Origin: Candidatus Trichofilum aggregatum | GTDB taxonomy: Bacteria > Chloroflexota > Anaerolineae > Promineifilales > Promineifilaceae | Reading direction: 5' to 3' | NCBI GenBank assembly: GCA_016716885.1 | Contig: JADJUV010000026.1 | Coordinates: 1-57,539 of the forward strand | DNA length: 57,539 bases | Shown: positions 1-8,499 of the stretch, piece after piece | Layout of the letters: every line of letters starts with the position of its first letter | Position numbering within the stretch: position 1 is the stretch's first letter | Program-made: the position numbers and the translations under genes | Notes under the pieces: model-generated | Seen by the model: only the letters and a program-made list of their open reading frames with translations | Database searches by the model: none | Told to the model about the DNA's origin: nothing

Positions 1-1737
1 CATCTCAAACACCATCACCTCACTCCGTGTGGCAACCGCCAGAAATGCCCCATCCGATGAGAAGGCCAGGCTATGCGGTTGGTTTTGCAGTGTCTCACCC
101 AGTGGGATGGTCTTCAACAAAGTGCCATTACTTAAAGACCAGAGTTGAATGGTGTTATGATAGTCGATGGTCGAAAAGCCAAGCGCCAGGATGTCCCCCG
201 TCGGTGAAAAGGCCGGGGCTGCGACTACACGGGGCGGTTCACCCCAGATGGTTTGCCAGGAGTCATCTGCTACCTGCCAGGCGTATTGCCAGCTCCCATC
301 CGCCACCCGCCAGACGTAAATAGCGCTGTCACCGGTCGCGGCCGCGAGCCAACGCCCATCCGGTGAAAAAGCCAACTGCCTCCCCCAGGAGTCGCTTTCC
401 CCAGGAAACGGAAACGAATACGCTTCCGTCAAATCCCCTACCCGCCATAACTGCACCAGCGTTGTCTCACTTTGTGGTAACGTCGCCATGAGCGTACCGT
501 CAGGCGAAAAAGCAATCCCATTTGTCTCTGTAAAAACCTTCAACGGCTGCCAGGGGTCTGTTTGCCACAACCACACCTCATCCCAAAACATTTGAATGCC
601 CAGGTAGTCTCCCTCTGGGGTAATCACTGCGTGATCAACCGCACCTATGTCTTCCTCATGTAATAGGGTTCTCTCATTCACATCCCAGAATGAGACAACA
701 TTAGTTCTGCCCAAAGACCAGGAAACCAGCCGTTGCCCATTCGCGGCTAAAGCAAACCCTTGAACAGAATCATCGTGATGTAGCGGCCGCGCACTATAAA
801 ACGGGCCGCTACCAATCGGTTGAAACCAGACCGTTTGCATATCCGATACCACCACCGTGGTCTCATTGGGCACAAAAGCCACAAAATCACCAGTCTCAAT
901 ACGCTTCACACAACCAGAGTTCTGGAACGTTGGCGTAATGAAATAGCAGGGGTTGTCCAAAATATCCTGCCGCAGCAAGCGGGGAAATATAAGAATAGGG
1001 ATAATCGCCGCTGTTATACCCACAGCACCCACCAAATTTTCATAGCGGCGATAGCTGGAACCCCAAATGCGGGATATGGGACGGAAAAGCGAAAAATAGA
1101 ATCCAGAAAGGAGGAGAAGAGGCAGGGTCAACAAACTCAGGCCTATCACCCTGCCCCCCAAAAGGGAAATAGAACCAGACATCAAACCCATCATCACAAC
1201 CACAATGAAGATCATCACAACAGGATGGGACCAATTAATGCGTAGCCGCTCCACTTTTCGATATGCCTGGGGGTTGAGGCGTTCATCCAGAAGCGCGGCA
1301 AGCCGTTCCATATGAGTTAACCCAAACAGAGTCAGGCGTGTTTTTGGGGTTGCCAGTTGAATGTGACTGACATCCCCCTGCGGATTTTTACGGTGACGAA
1401 ACGCTCCAATTTCGGAGAAAGGGAAAAACTCACGAAATTGCCCTTTGCGTCGTTCAATCCCCTCTGGCCCTACGATGATCTCTACTTCACGTAAGCCTGC
1501 CATTTGTTGGGCGTTAATGATCTTGGCGAGAACTTTAAAAAGGACAGCGCTGAGTACAAAAAACACAACCATCCCAAAACTTACCAGAGGGGGCAGTACA
1601 ATCCATATTTGCCGCAGGGATGGGGTAAACCAGAAGAGAAAAATCGTAAGCAAGGGCACAATAAAAGGCATATAACCAATCAGGCGTCGCTGTTGCATAT
1701 TGATTTGTTCGGACAACTTAAAGGTAACGGTTTCCAT
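1..1737 (-). CDS. Membrane-anchored WD40-repeat protein (partial, C-terminus off the left edge)
   Basis: The reading frame is open from an ATG at 1737 to the left edge, so the C-terminus is missing. The N-terminal part has two hydrophobic segments near residues 20-60 (around 'FIVPLLTIFLFWF'), a cytoplasmic-type domain of about 100 residues containing 'EIIVGPEGIERRKG', then two more hydrophobic segments around residues 165-215. From about residue 250 come WD40-like blades, with 'FSPDG' turns followed by W-containing strands ('AFSPDGRWLAAATGDS'). WD40 propellers are usually protein-binding scaffolds; no enzyme motif is visible, so the function is unknown. It is convergent with nothing on its left that can be seen, and has its own start about 240 bases downstream of the stress-protein gene. 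Only a weak GAGG precedes the ATG. Confidence 0.75.
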   Translation of the reverse strand, partial: METVTFKLSEQINMQQRRLIGYMPFIVPLLTIFLFWFTPSLRQIWIVLPPLVSFGMVVFFVLSAVLFKVLAKIINAQQMAGLREVEIIVGPEGIERRKGQFREFFPFSEIGAFRHRKNPQGDVSHIQLATPKTRLTLFGLTHMERLAALLDERLNPQAYRKVERLRINWSHPVVMIFIVVVMMGLMSGSISLLGGRVIGLSLLTLPLLLLSGFYFSLFRPISRIWGSSYRRYENLVGAVGITAAIIPILIFPRLLRQDILDNPCYFITPTFQNSGCVKRIETGDFVAFVPNETTVVVSDMQTVWFQPIGSGPFYSARPLHHDDSVQGFALAANGQRLVSWSLGRTNVVSFWDVNERTLLHEEDIGAVDHAVITPEGDYLGIQMFWDEVWLWQTDPWQPLKVFTETNGIAFSPDGTLMATLPQSETTLVQLWRVGDLTEAYSFPFPGESDSWGRQLAFSPDGRWLAAATGDSAIYVWRVADGSWQYAWQVADDSWQTIWGEPPRVVAAPAFSPTGDILALGFSTIDYHNTIQLWSLSNGTLLKTIPLGETLQNQPHSLAFSSDGAFLAVATRSEVMVFEM

Positions 1738-1864
1738 GAAGGGGCCTCATTGTTAAAACATGGTGACAATGATTTTCTTTTTTACGCGGTAATAGAAGTG
1801 ATTTATTCTCCTGTTTTATCCCACGTACAACCCTCATTTTACCCGTTCTCCCCCCTTTTCCAAC

Positions 1865-1903
1865 AAAAAACCCCCCTTCTCTAGCCGAGAAGGGGAGTTT
1901 TTT
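1865..1903 (-). terminator. Rho-independent terminator after the universal stress protein gene
   Basis: A perfect nine-base stem CCCCTTCTC/GAGAAGGGG is flanked by A6 on one side and T6 on the other, so it could act on both strands. It lies about 70 bases past the stop of the minus-strand stress-protein gene. Confidence 0.8.
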
Positions 1904-1974
1904 ACTGCCAGGCAGATGAGCCAGCAGACGATGTGCCCTTAACCGGCCCACCGTCTACCGGCGAGAGGATTAGA

Positions 1975-2880
1975 TTACGCCTCAACCCGCGGCCGCACCA
2001 CCAACATCGCACAAGGAGCCGTCCGCAACACCTTTTCCATGATGCTCCCATGCACCCAGCGCTGGAAACCAGTGCGCCCGTGGGTCGCCATGACCACCAG
2101 GTTGATGTGCCGGGCTTCAGCAAAATCCACAATCGTGCGCGACGGTTCGCCGCCCCACACTTCCGTGGGTAAGTGGGGATAAATTTCGGCATGGCGCAAG
2201 GCCAACTGATGCAAATAATCTTGCGCCTGGTTGTAACTGGTTTCCCGTAGCCGGTCGCCAAACCCATTTTCTAGCTTATCCAGCGAAGAAATGAGGTGCG
2301 GGTCTACGTCTAGCGGCGGCACAACCCGGAACAGATAAGCCTGACAGCCCAGGCTGTTGGCGATCTCCAGGCCGGGGGCCACTGCCTGTTCCGCCAGCTC
2401 CGAACCATCCAGGGTAATAACCAACCGCTGGAACGGCTGATCGTTACGGATGACCAGCACGGGGCATTGGGCTTCGCGCAGAACCTTTTCGGTGACACTA
2501 CCCAACATCCACCGGGTGAAACCGGTGCGCCCATGCGTAGACATGACGATGAGGTCAATATGGTGCGCGGCCGCGGCCTCCACAATCACCGTCGCCTCCT
2601 CACCCTCTTCAATCAGATTACGAATCGTCACATTCGGGTGGGTACAGCGCTTTTGCACCCCTTGCAGATACTCCAACAACTCATGGCGCGATTGGTCTAC
2701 CGATTGCTCCGGCAACAGAAAGCCATAACCGGCTGGCTCCGTGACAAACATATGCTGCAAAACCGGCACACTGAGCACAATCACCTCACCGTGTACCTGT
2801 TGAGCCAGCGCCAGGGCGGGTTCCAGAGCACGCTCCGCTAATTCAGAACCATCCAGAGGAACGAGTATTTTCTTGAACAT
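1975..2880 (-). CDS. Tandem-domain universal stress protein (UspA family)
   Basis: This 301-residue protein consists of two UspA domains in tandem (about residues 1-145 and 152-300). Each begins with a beta strand (MFKKILVPLDGSELAE; QRLVITLDGSELAE) and ends with the ATP-binding type motif 'HGRTGF..W..GS' and a 'PVLVIR/AMLVVR' strand. I chose the ATG at 2880 rather than the longer frame to 2922 because AAGGAAGG lies just upstream and the protein then starts directly with the domain. Family members bind nucleotides and help cells survive energy or redox stress; no partner is shown by the sequence. It sits next to the 2-oxoacid oxidoreductase operon but lacks the promoter motif shared by that operon. 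Confidence 0.9.
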   Translation of the reverse strand: MFKKILVPLDGSELAERALEPALALAQQVHGEVIVLSVPVLQHMFVTEPAGYGFLLPEQSVDQSRHELLEYLQGVQKRCTHPNVTIRNLIEEGEEATVIVEAAAAHHIDLIVMSTHGRTGFTRWMLGSVTEKVLREAQCPVLVIRNDQPFQRLVITLDGSELAEQAVAPGLEIANSLGCQAYLFRVVPPLDVDPHLISSLDKLENGFGDRLRETSYNQAQDYLHQLALRHAEIYPHLPTEVWGGEPSRTIVDFAEARHINLVVMATHGRTGFQRWVHGSIMEKVLRTAPCAMLVVRPRVEA

Positions 2881-2919
2881 GATAACCTTCCTTTTAGGGC
2901 GACCAGCCAGTTCAATCTC

Positions 2920-3113
2920 CATGAAAGTTCATTAATTGATTCGGTAATAGACCAAAACGTTTGAACTGTCATTCTGACCCATTCGGCTTTGCACACTTCG
3001 TGGCGTTCCTACAGGGCAGGCTTGTCTTCGAGGAAGAATCCCTACAAATGTGGTGAACGGGATGCTTCGGGGGACCTCAGCATGACATGACGAGTATTAC
3101 CGGTTTAATTTCG
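2920..3113. repeat. Dispersed intergenic repeat, copy 1
   Basis: This stretch matches 13476-13790. Shared blocks include TTCATTAATTGATTCGGTAA, TTGAACTGTCATTCTGA, TCTTCGAGGAAGAATCCC, GGTGAACGGGATGCTTCGG, GCATGACATG and GTATTACCGGTTTAATTTC. Both copies lie upstream of minus-strand genes and end about 200-300 bases before the next gene. Copy 2 carries an extra inner segment of about 130 bases. Confidence 0.8.
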
Positions 3114-3210
3114 TAACCCTCATAAAGGTTAAACCAATCTTTGATCTGATCACCCTCATTAACACCTGGACTTGTGCGCAAATTATAACGGCCCCTGGAA
3201 ATCTCTTAAT

Positions 3211-3240
3211 CGCTCAGTCTCTCAGTCTCTTAGTCTCCAG
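3211..3240. repeat. Tandem-word tract (CAGTCTCT type)
   Basis: A short run of the word CAGTCTCT and variants lies about 30 bases downstream of the korC-like stop codon. It belongs to the family of gene-boundary tracts also seen at 9547-9611, 35931-35997 and 38668-38738. Confidence 0.7.
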
Positions 3241-3269
3241 AGGTCAACACAAAAAACGCCCACATCCAG

Positions 3270-3800
3270 TTAACACATATAACCACGTCGCAAAACCTGC
3301 ATATTCATCTCCGTGAGATGGGCTTTGCCCGCCGAGATATGCCCCACGAGGGCTTGCTCTAGCTGCTCCAGGGTGAGGATGGGCCGTTTGGATAACATCG
3401 CCCCCAAGAGGGCCATGTTGAGCAGTTTAGCGTTGCCCGCTTCCTCAGCAATGGCATTGGCCGACACGTAGACAGTTTCGATGTCGTCGCGGCCGCAAAC
3501 CGATGTCACCAAGGAGTTATTGATCACCAGCAACCCGCCCGGCTTCACCAACGACGCATATTTATCAAACGAGGGCTGGTTGAGGGCAATCACCACATCA
3601 GCCTGGGCCACAATCGGCGCACCGATGGGTTCATCACTGATGATGACCGTGCAATTGGCCGTACCGCCGCGCATCTCCGGGCCATACGACGGAATCCAGG
3701 TCACCTGTTTGCCCACATCCATGCCCGCATAAGCCAATAACTGTCCGGCAAACAAAACCCCCTGCCCCCCAAACCCCGCAATGATGATTGATGTTTCCAT
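3270..3800 (-). CDS. korC: 2-oxoacid:ferredoxin oxidoreductase, gamma subunit
   Basis: This 176-residue protein fits the gamma subunit of 2-oxoacid:acceptor oxidoreductases, which oxidatively decarboxylate 2-oxoacids to acyl-CoA and pass electrons to ferredoxin. Visible signs are the N-terminal glycine-rich 'AGFGGQGVLFAGQLLA', then 'SYGPEMRGGTANCTV' and 'ADVVIALNQPSF', all characteristic of the family, which is usually 170-190 residues long. It is the last gene of the operon korD-korA-korB-aminotransferase-korC, separated from the aminotransferase by 97 bases filled by a GTTTCAG tract. The start is supported by AGAGGAG upstream. Substrate preference (2-oxoglutarate, branched-chain or aryl oxoacid) cannot be read from this subunit. 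Confidence 0.88.
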   Translation of the reverse strand: METSIIIAGFGGQGVLFAGQLLAYAGMDVGKQVTWIPSYGPEMRGGTANCTVIISDEPIGAPIVAQADVVIALNQPSFDKYASLVKPGGLLVINNSLVTSVCGRDDIETVYVSANAIAEEAGNAKLLNMALLGAMLSKRPILTLEQLEQALVGHISAGKAHLTEMNMQVLRRGYMC

Positions 3801-3825
3801 AAGACAAACTCCTCTGAAAATAAGT

Positions 3826-3896
3826 TTCAGGTTTCAGGTTTCAGGTTTGTAGTGAAACTTGAAACTTGAAACCACAAACTTGAAACCCGAAACTCT
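3826..3896. repeat. Tandem-word tract (GTTTCAG / CTTGAAA) with inverted halves
   Basis: Four copies of GTTTCAG-like words are followed by copies of the complementary-type word (C)TTGAAAC, so the tract can fold back on itself. It fills the gap between the aminotransferase stop and the korC-like start. Related words occur at 32848-32882 and 49598-49650. Confidence 0.75.
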
Positions 3897-3897
3897 T

Positions 3898-5156
3898 TTA
3901 CGCTAACGCGTAATCCACCCGTTCCCGCTTCAACATGGCTTCACGGAACACCTCACCCAGCCGCCGGATACCGGTTTCGATTTGGGCAGGTTGGGCGTTG
4001 GAGAAGTTGAAGCGCATGGTGTTGCGGCCGCTACCATCCGGGTAAAACGAATGTCCCGGCACATAAGCCACCTTATTGGCAATCGCCTTAGGCAACAGCC
4101 GTTCGCTATCCATATCTTCAGGCAACGACACCCACAAGAACAACCCCCCTTGAGGTTTCGTCCAGCGAACCTCATCCGGGAAATGCCGCTCCATGGCCGC
4201 CAACATAATGTCGCGCCGTTCGTGGTATACCTGCCGGATTTTGCGCACATGGTTCTTCAAGAACCCATCTTGAGAGATAACCTCGTAAGCCACCATCTGG
4301 TTCAGGGTGCTGGTGTGCAAATCCATGCCCTGTTTAGCCATGACACAATGCTGAATCACCTCTGTAGGCGCTACCATCCAGCCCAGGCGCAAACCAGGGG
4401 CTAATGTTTTAGAGAAGGTGCTGAGGTAAATGACATTACCCCGGTAAAAGCCGTGACCATTAGCCCCATTCAGGCGGCGGGCATCTTGTACCACCAATGG
4501 CGGCAGATGATCCCCTTCAAAACGGAGATCACCGTAAGGATCATCCTCAATAATGGGAATGCCATACCGGTCGGCCAGCCGGATTAGCTCCTGACGGCGC
4601 TTGAGGGAAAGGGTGACGCCGCCGGGGTTTTGAAAATTGGGCAGGATGTACATGAACTTTGGCCCACCCGATAGCGCGTCTTCGACCATATCCGTGCGAA
4701 TGCCATCCGCATCCACGGGCACGGTTTCAAATTCCGCCTGGTAAGCCCGCCAGGCTTGCAACGCCCCCAGGTAGGTTGGCGCTTCGGTCATAATGAGGTC
4801 GCCAGGGTTGATGAGAATTTTGCCGATCATGTCCAGGGCTTGTTGTGAGCCGCTGGTGATGAGGATATTTTCTGGCCCGACATGAATGCCGTATTGGGCC
4901 ATTTTCTCTACCAAGAATTGGCGCAGGGGCAGATAGCCCTCGGTGGTGCTGTATTGCATGGCCTTGTGACCATTGCGGGCCAGCACACGTTCGGTCGCGG
5001 CCGCGAACTCCGCTACCGGAAACAGTTCCGGGCTGGTAATCCCCCGGCAAACGAGATCAAATCAGGTTGTTCCGTCAACTTCAGCAATTCCCGAATCGCT
5101 GAACTGCCCATGCCGTGCATCCGTTGGGCGTAACGATGATTCCATGGGGTTGTCAT
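3898..5156 (-). CDS. PLP-dependent class I/II aminotransferase inside the KOR operon (one frameshift)
   Basis: Read as one gene of about 420 residues. The N-terminal piece starts at the ATG at 5156, preceded by AAGGAG, and reads 'MTTPWNHRYAQRMHGMGSSA' onward to 'LISFAGGLPA'. It leaves frame at the CCCGG around 5028-5033; adding one C restores 'GLPAPELFPVAEFAAATERVLARNG', continuous with the long downstream frame from 4986. Motifs are 'TSGSQQALDMIGK', 'PNFQNPGG', 'IIEDDPYGDLRFEG' and the PLP-lysine region 'STFSKTLAPGLRLGW'. It resembles the aminotransferase group containing 2-aminoadipate and branched-chain/aromatic aminotransferases. Its place between korB-like and korC-like genes suggests that it makes or removes the 2-oxoacid used by the complex. 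The frameshift is probably a sequence error. Confidence 0.85.
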
Positions 5157-5189
5157 TTTTGACTCCTTCAATTCGTAGACTGGTCAATC

Positions 5190-5270
5190 TCCAGAAAATT
5201 ATCCGCAGATTTTGGGGATTAACGCAGATTTTTTAATCGGCGAAAATCGGCGTTAATCTGCGGACAAAAC
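5190..5270. repeat. Dispersed ATCTGCGG-type intergenic repeat
   Basis: The 207-base gap between the aminotransferase and korB-like genes holds the words TTATCCGCAGATTTT, TTAATCGGCGAAAATC and GTTAATCTGCGG in inverted arrangement. The same words recur at 25232-25315. A short CCGCCAGCGGCCAACTGCCAG tract follows at 5335-5357. Confidence 0.65.
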
Positions 5271-5363
5271 TTCTTGGTTCTGGTTTGTTCAGGTTAGGAT
5301 TGAACCAATCTAAAGTCACTCAAAACCACTGCCAACCGCCAGCGGCCAACTGCCAGCCGCTCA

Positions 5364-6131
5364 TCACTCACTCACCTTAAAATCCCCGAGCGGATACACC
5401 GGGATCATCCGCTCCTTAATCCAGGTTAGCGATTGATCCGGGGTCATGCCCCAGTTGGTGGGGCAGGAAGAGAGCAGTTCGACGACGCTGAACCCCTTGC
5501 CCTGAATCTGCATCTCAAAGGCGGTGCGGATAGCTTTTTTGGCCTGAAGGGTGTGCCGGGCGTCGTGGAGACTGCGGCGCACACTGTAGGATGTGCCCGG
5601 CAAACTGCCGAGTAGCTCGGCCATGTGCAGGGGATAACCGGTCATGGCGACATCACGCCCCTGGGGGGATGAAGAAGTTTTCTGACCCGCCAGAGAGGTG
5701 GGAGCCATCTGGCCGCCGGTCATGCCGTAGGTGGCGTTGTTGAGGAAGATGATGGTGATGTTTTCGCCGCGCGCGGCCGCGTGAATCACTTCCCCCATGC
5801 CAATAGAGGCCAGGTCGCCATCCCCCTGGTAGGTAAAAACGATGTTGTGCGGGTTCACCCGCTTGATACCCGTAGCCATCGCCGGGGCACGACCATGCGG
5901 AGCCTCACAGGCGTCCACATTAAAATAGTTGTAAGCAAAGACAGAACAGCCCACCGAGGCCACCAAAATGGTGCGTTCACGCAGGTTGAGTTCGTCCAGG
6001 ACTTCGGCGACCAGGCGATGGGCGACGCCGTGGGTACAGCCGGGGCAATAATGGGTGTAGCAGTCGCTGAGAGATTGCGGCCGCGCATAGACCAATAGTT
6101 CATTCGGGGCGATCATGGGTGTAGGATTCAT
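5364..6131 (-). CDS. korB: 2-oxoacid:ferredoxin oxidoreductase, beta (TPP-binding) subunit
   Basis: This 255-residue protein carries the thiamine diphosphate half of the complex. Evidence is 'YCPGCTHG' near the N-terminus, 'VGCSVFAYNYF', 'HGRAPAMATGIKR', the TPP/Mg site 'GDGDLASIGMGE' followed by 'FLNNATYGMTGGQ', and 'EQ..S.CPTNWGM' type sequence near the C-terminus. I used the ATG at 6131, preceded by CAGGAG; the longer frame to 6200 only translates a repeated intergenic sequence. It follows the alpha subunit by 94 bases, a gap that holds AATCTGTG words. It would act in the cytoplasm with the alpha, gamma and delta subunits. Confidence 0.92.
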   Translation of the reverse strand: MNPTPMIAPNELLVYARPQSLSDCYTHYCPGCTHGVAHRLVAEVLDELNLRERTILVASVGCSVFAYNYFNVDACEAPHGRAPAMATGIKRVNPHNIVFTYQGDGDLASIGMGEVIHAAARGENITIIFLNNATYGMTGGQMAPTSLAGQKTSSSPQGRDVAMTGYPLHMAELLGSLPGTSYSVRRSLHDARHTLQAKKAIRTAFEMQIQGKGFSVVELLSSCPTNWGMTPDQSLTWIKERMIPVYPLGDFKVSE

Positions 6132-6225
6132 ACCAAACTCCTGAGAAAACAATGAACCGCAGAAACGCAGAGAACGCAGAGAAAAGAAAATCTGTGTCAA
6201 TCTGTGTCATCTGTGGATGTACCTC

Positions 6226-7356
6226 TTACATGCGTAGGAACTCGTGGCTACTTTTGGCTTTCATGGGAAACTGATGATCTTTCAGTTCACCCGTGTTTTC
6301 GGCCAGCCGCATGAGTTCGTGAACCTTCTTCACAATTTCGTCGGGCATGGGAATAACCCCACCCATCCGGCCATAAAAATGAACCGGAACCCGTTCGTGA
6401 ACGGCGGCCCGGACATCATAGAGCATCTGCCCGGCATTCATCTCTACCACCAGCATCGTATCAGCCACATAGGTCAATTGGGTAAGCCGCTGGTTGGGGA
6501 ACGGCCACAAGGTCACGGGCCGGAACAAACCGACTTTTAGCCCTTCCTGGCGTAAATGTTGCACCGCCGTCTGGGCTACACGGGCGGCTGTGCCAAAGGC
6601 CACCAGAATCAGGTCGGCATCATCTGTCATATATTCTGCGGAGCGGGTTTCGTTATTAGATTGGATGTAGGCCAGTTTGGTCTGCAACTCCTTGTTCATT
6701 AACTCCAACTCTGTCGCGCCCATAAACAGGGACGAGATCACCCTCTTTTCCCGCCCTACGGCTCCGGTTAAGGCCCAATCTGGCCGCTCTTTCTTCAGTT
6801 CACGCATGGGGGGTAGTTCGGCGGGTTCCATCATCTGGCCGATGGCACCATCCACGACGACAAAAACCAGGGTGCGGTATTTTTCGGCCAGGTCGAAGGC
6901 CAAAATGGTTAGATCGATGGCTTCTTGTACGGAGGCCGGGGCCAAAACGATGGGGTGAAAGTCGCCATGCCCGGCGGATTTGGTGATCTGGTTGTAGTCG
7001 CCCTGGCTGGGTTGAATGTTGCCCAGGCCTGGCCCACCCCGCATCACGTCCACAATCACGGCTGGCACATCGGAGCCAACGATGTAGCTGAATCCTTCTT
7101 GCATGAGGCTGATGCCGGGACTGCTGGATGAGGTCATGACGCGGGCACCGGTCGCGGCCGCGCCATACACCATATTAATCGCCGCTACCTCACTCTCGGC
7201 CTGCAAAAAGACCCGGTCCAACTCAATCATGCGCTGGGCCATGTACTCCAACAATTCGGTTTGCGGAGTAATGGGATACCCAAAATAAGCTTCACATCCG
7301 GCAATAACCGCCGCTTCGGCGATAGCCACATTGCCCTTCATTAGTTTTTTACTCAT
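6226..7356 (-). CDS. korA: 2-oxoacid:ferredoxin oxidoreductase, alpha subunit
   Basis: This is a 376-residue alpha subunit. Key features are 'GCEAYFGYPITPQTELLEYM' (the YPITP signature of the pyrimidine-binding domain), 'SEVAAINMVYGAAATGAR', 'SSSPGISLMQEGFSYIVG', and 'DVMRGGPGLGNIQPSQGDYN', which is typical of KOR/VOR alpha chains. The C-terminal domain contains 'VVEMNAGQMLYDVR'. The ATG at 7356 has GAGGAG at good distance; the frame stays open to 7500, but those codons come from a GTGCTGA tract ('LALSTQHSALSTQH') and are not credible protein. The fold and complex are clear; whether the substrate is 2-oxoglutarate or a branched-chain or aryl 2-oxoacid is not. Confidence 0.92.
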   Translation of the reverse strand: MSKKLMKGNVAIAEAAVIAGCEAYFGYPITPQTELLEYMAQRMIELDRVFLQAESEVAAINMVYGAAATGARVMTSSSSPGISLMQEGFSYIVGSDVPAVIVDVMRGGPGLGNIQPSQGDYNQITKSAGHGDFHPIVLAPASVQEAIDLTILAFDLAEKYRTLVFVVVDGAIGQMMEPAELPPMRELKKERPDWALTGAVGREKRVISSLFMGATELELMNKELQTKLAYIQSNNETRSAEYMTDDADLILVAFGTAARVAQTAVQHLRQEGLKVGLFRPVTLWPFPNQRLTQLTYVADTMLVVEMNAGQMLYDVRAAVHERVPVHFYGRMGGVIPMPDEIVKKVHELMRLAENTGELKDHQFPMKAKSSHEFLRM

Positions 7357-7377
7357 AGGATTTGCTCCTCGGAAATA

Positions 7378-7430
7378 GTGCTGAGTGCTGAGTGCTGAGT
7401 GCTGAGTACTGAGTGCTAAGTGCTGAGTGA
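7378..7430. repeat. Tandem-word tract (GTGCTGA x about 7)
   Basis: About seven copies of GTGCTGA and near copies lie directly between the delta and alpha subunit genes, ending about 20 bases before the alpha start. The same heptamer recurs at 16790-16840 in another operon. Confidence 0.85.
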
Positions 7431-7496
7431 GTTCCCAGAGTTCCTCTGAGTTCCCACGAGTTCCCATGCCCTCCTCCCTCATCTGGCGCACCCCAC

Positions 7497-7748
7497 TCAA
7501 CCACTCACGACCACTGGTTTACTCTTAACAGGCACATCTCTATAAACGGTGATGCAACCATCCGGGCAGACCGTGGCACAGAGGGCACACCCGGTGCAGT
7601 CATGATCCGGGTCGAGCAAAATAACGGGCCGATACCCTTTGCTGTTTAGCTCGTCAGCCAGCATCAAAACATCTTGCGGGCAGGCCGGGCGGCATAGTTC
7701 ACAGCCCTTACACCGCTCCACGTCTATGACAACTCTTCCTTTAGCCAT
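7497..7748 (-). CDS. korD: 2-oxoacid:ferredoxin oxidoreductase, delta (2x[4Fe-4S]) subunit
   Basis: This 83-residue ferredoxin-type subunit has two full cluster motifs, 'CKGCELCRPACP' and 'CTGCALCATVCP', each C-x2-C-x2-C-x3-C-P. In four-subunit enzymes it carries electrons from the TPP site to external ferredoxin. It is the first gene of the operon, starts at an ATG with AAGGAA upstream, and lies about 140 bases below the conserved promoter at 7895-7958. Confidence 0.92.
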   Translation of the reverse strand: MAKGRVVIDVERCKGCELCRPACPQDVLMLADELNSKGYRPVILLDPDHDCTGCALCATVCPDGCITVYRDVPVKSKPVVVSG

Positions 7749-7894
7749 GTTTAAGTTCCTTCACGGCTTGCAGCCGACTCAATGGGATGAACTTCAGAAT
7801 ACTGGTTTGACCATCGGGTTGTGGGTTTATGGGGGGATTGCCTGTGGTACAACCGGATAAGCCAAAGTTCACAATGGGATTAGTGATACTGTTT

Positions 7895-7959
7895 ATCGTA
7901 CTAAGAGATGGCAACTGTCTACAGTGACAGATTTCCCTATCCATCCTGACAAAAGTCAC
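7895..7959 (-). promoter_or_regulatory. Conserved activator-type promoter, copy C (korDABC operon)
   Basis: On the minus strand this reads GTCAGG (7945-7950), 13 bases, TCTGTCACTGT (7921-7931), 20 bases, TACGAT (7895-7900). The same three blocks with identical spacing occur before nifJ, the formate dehydrogenase and ppdK. The middle block would cover about -33 to -43 and no good -35 hexamer is present, as expected for an activator-dependent promoter. The regulator is unknown. Confidence 0.75.
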
Positions 7960-8499
7960 CAGTGAAAAGGCAAGAAAAAAGGGTGGTTTGGGGCCACCCT
8001 TAACAAAGAAAATCGTTTAGATCAATGGGCAAAACTGTGTTTCAAATAATTAACTATTCACCGATTCACCCATTAATTATTCGCTTGTATCTCTTCTTTC
8101 CCTTAGGATCAAGGATTAAATAACCTGCGGAACGGAGATGAGAAACTCAACCAGCGTTACCCAACTCCTTGGTAGATTGAGTCGGAAGACCCATCCCCCT
8201 GACCCCCTTCCCGGGCGGGAAGGGGAATTAGGCGGTTTTTGGGGCGAACCCCGAAACCGCGCCAGAAATCCCCGCCCCTGGGGGCGGGGTTAGGTGGGGT
8301 TTCCGGCGACAAACCGAGAGTGAGGCGGGTCATAAAATGTAGGTCTGACTTTCGTCATGTGGGCCTCGTTCCCAGTCTCCTGTAAGTTATTTAATTCTCA
8401 TTCCTTAGCGTCGAAGGGAGCATTCCACGCAGAGCGTGGAATGAGAACGCGATAGATAGCATTCTCTTTCTTTTAAGATGAAACACACCTATCAACAAA
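7960..8499. repeat. Gene-free stretch with hairpins and dispersed repeats
   Basis: No convincing gene is present. A hairpin AAGGGTGG/CCACCCTT lies at 7978-8002. Positions 8181-8320 contain C- and G-rich words (CCCCTGACCCCCTTCCC; GGGGCGGGGTTAGGTGGGG) whose last 35 bases match 13438-13475 in inverted orientation. At 8420-8445 the palindrome CATTCCACG/CGTGGAATG probably ends transcription of the nifJ unit, just past its stop. Confidence 0.6.

Noticed and set aside
7357..7500. N-terminal extension of the KOR alpha subunit
   Set aside because: The extra codons are the translated GTGCTGA tract; a good ribosome-binding site and conserved start lie at 7356.
7741..7959. 72-residue minus-strand reading frame upstream of korD
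   Set aside because: It overlaps the conserved promoter block and korD start, and its sequence resembles no protein.
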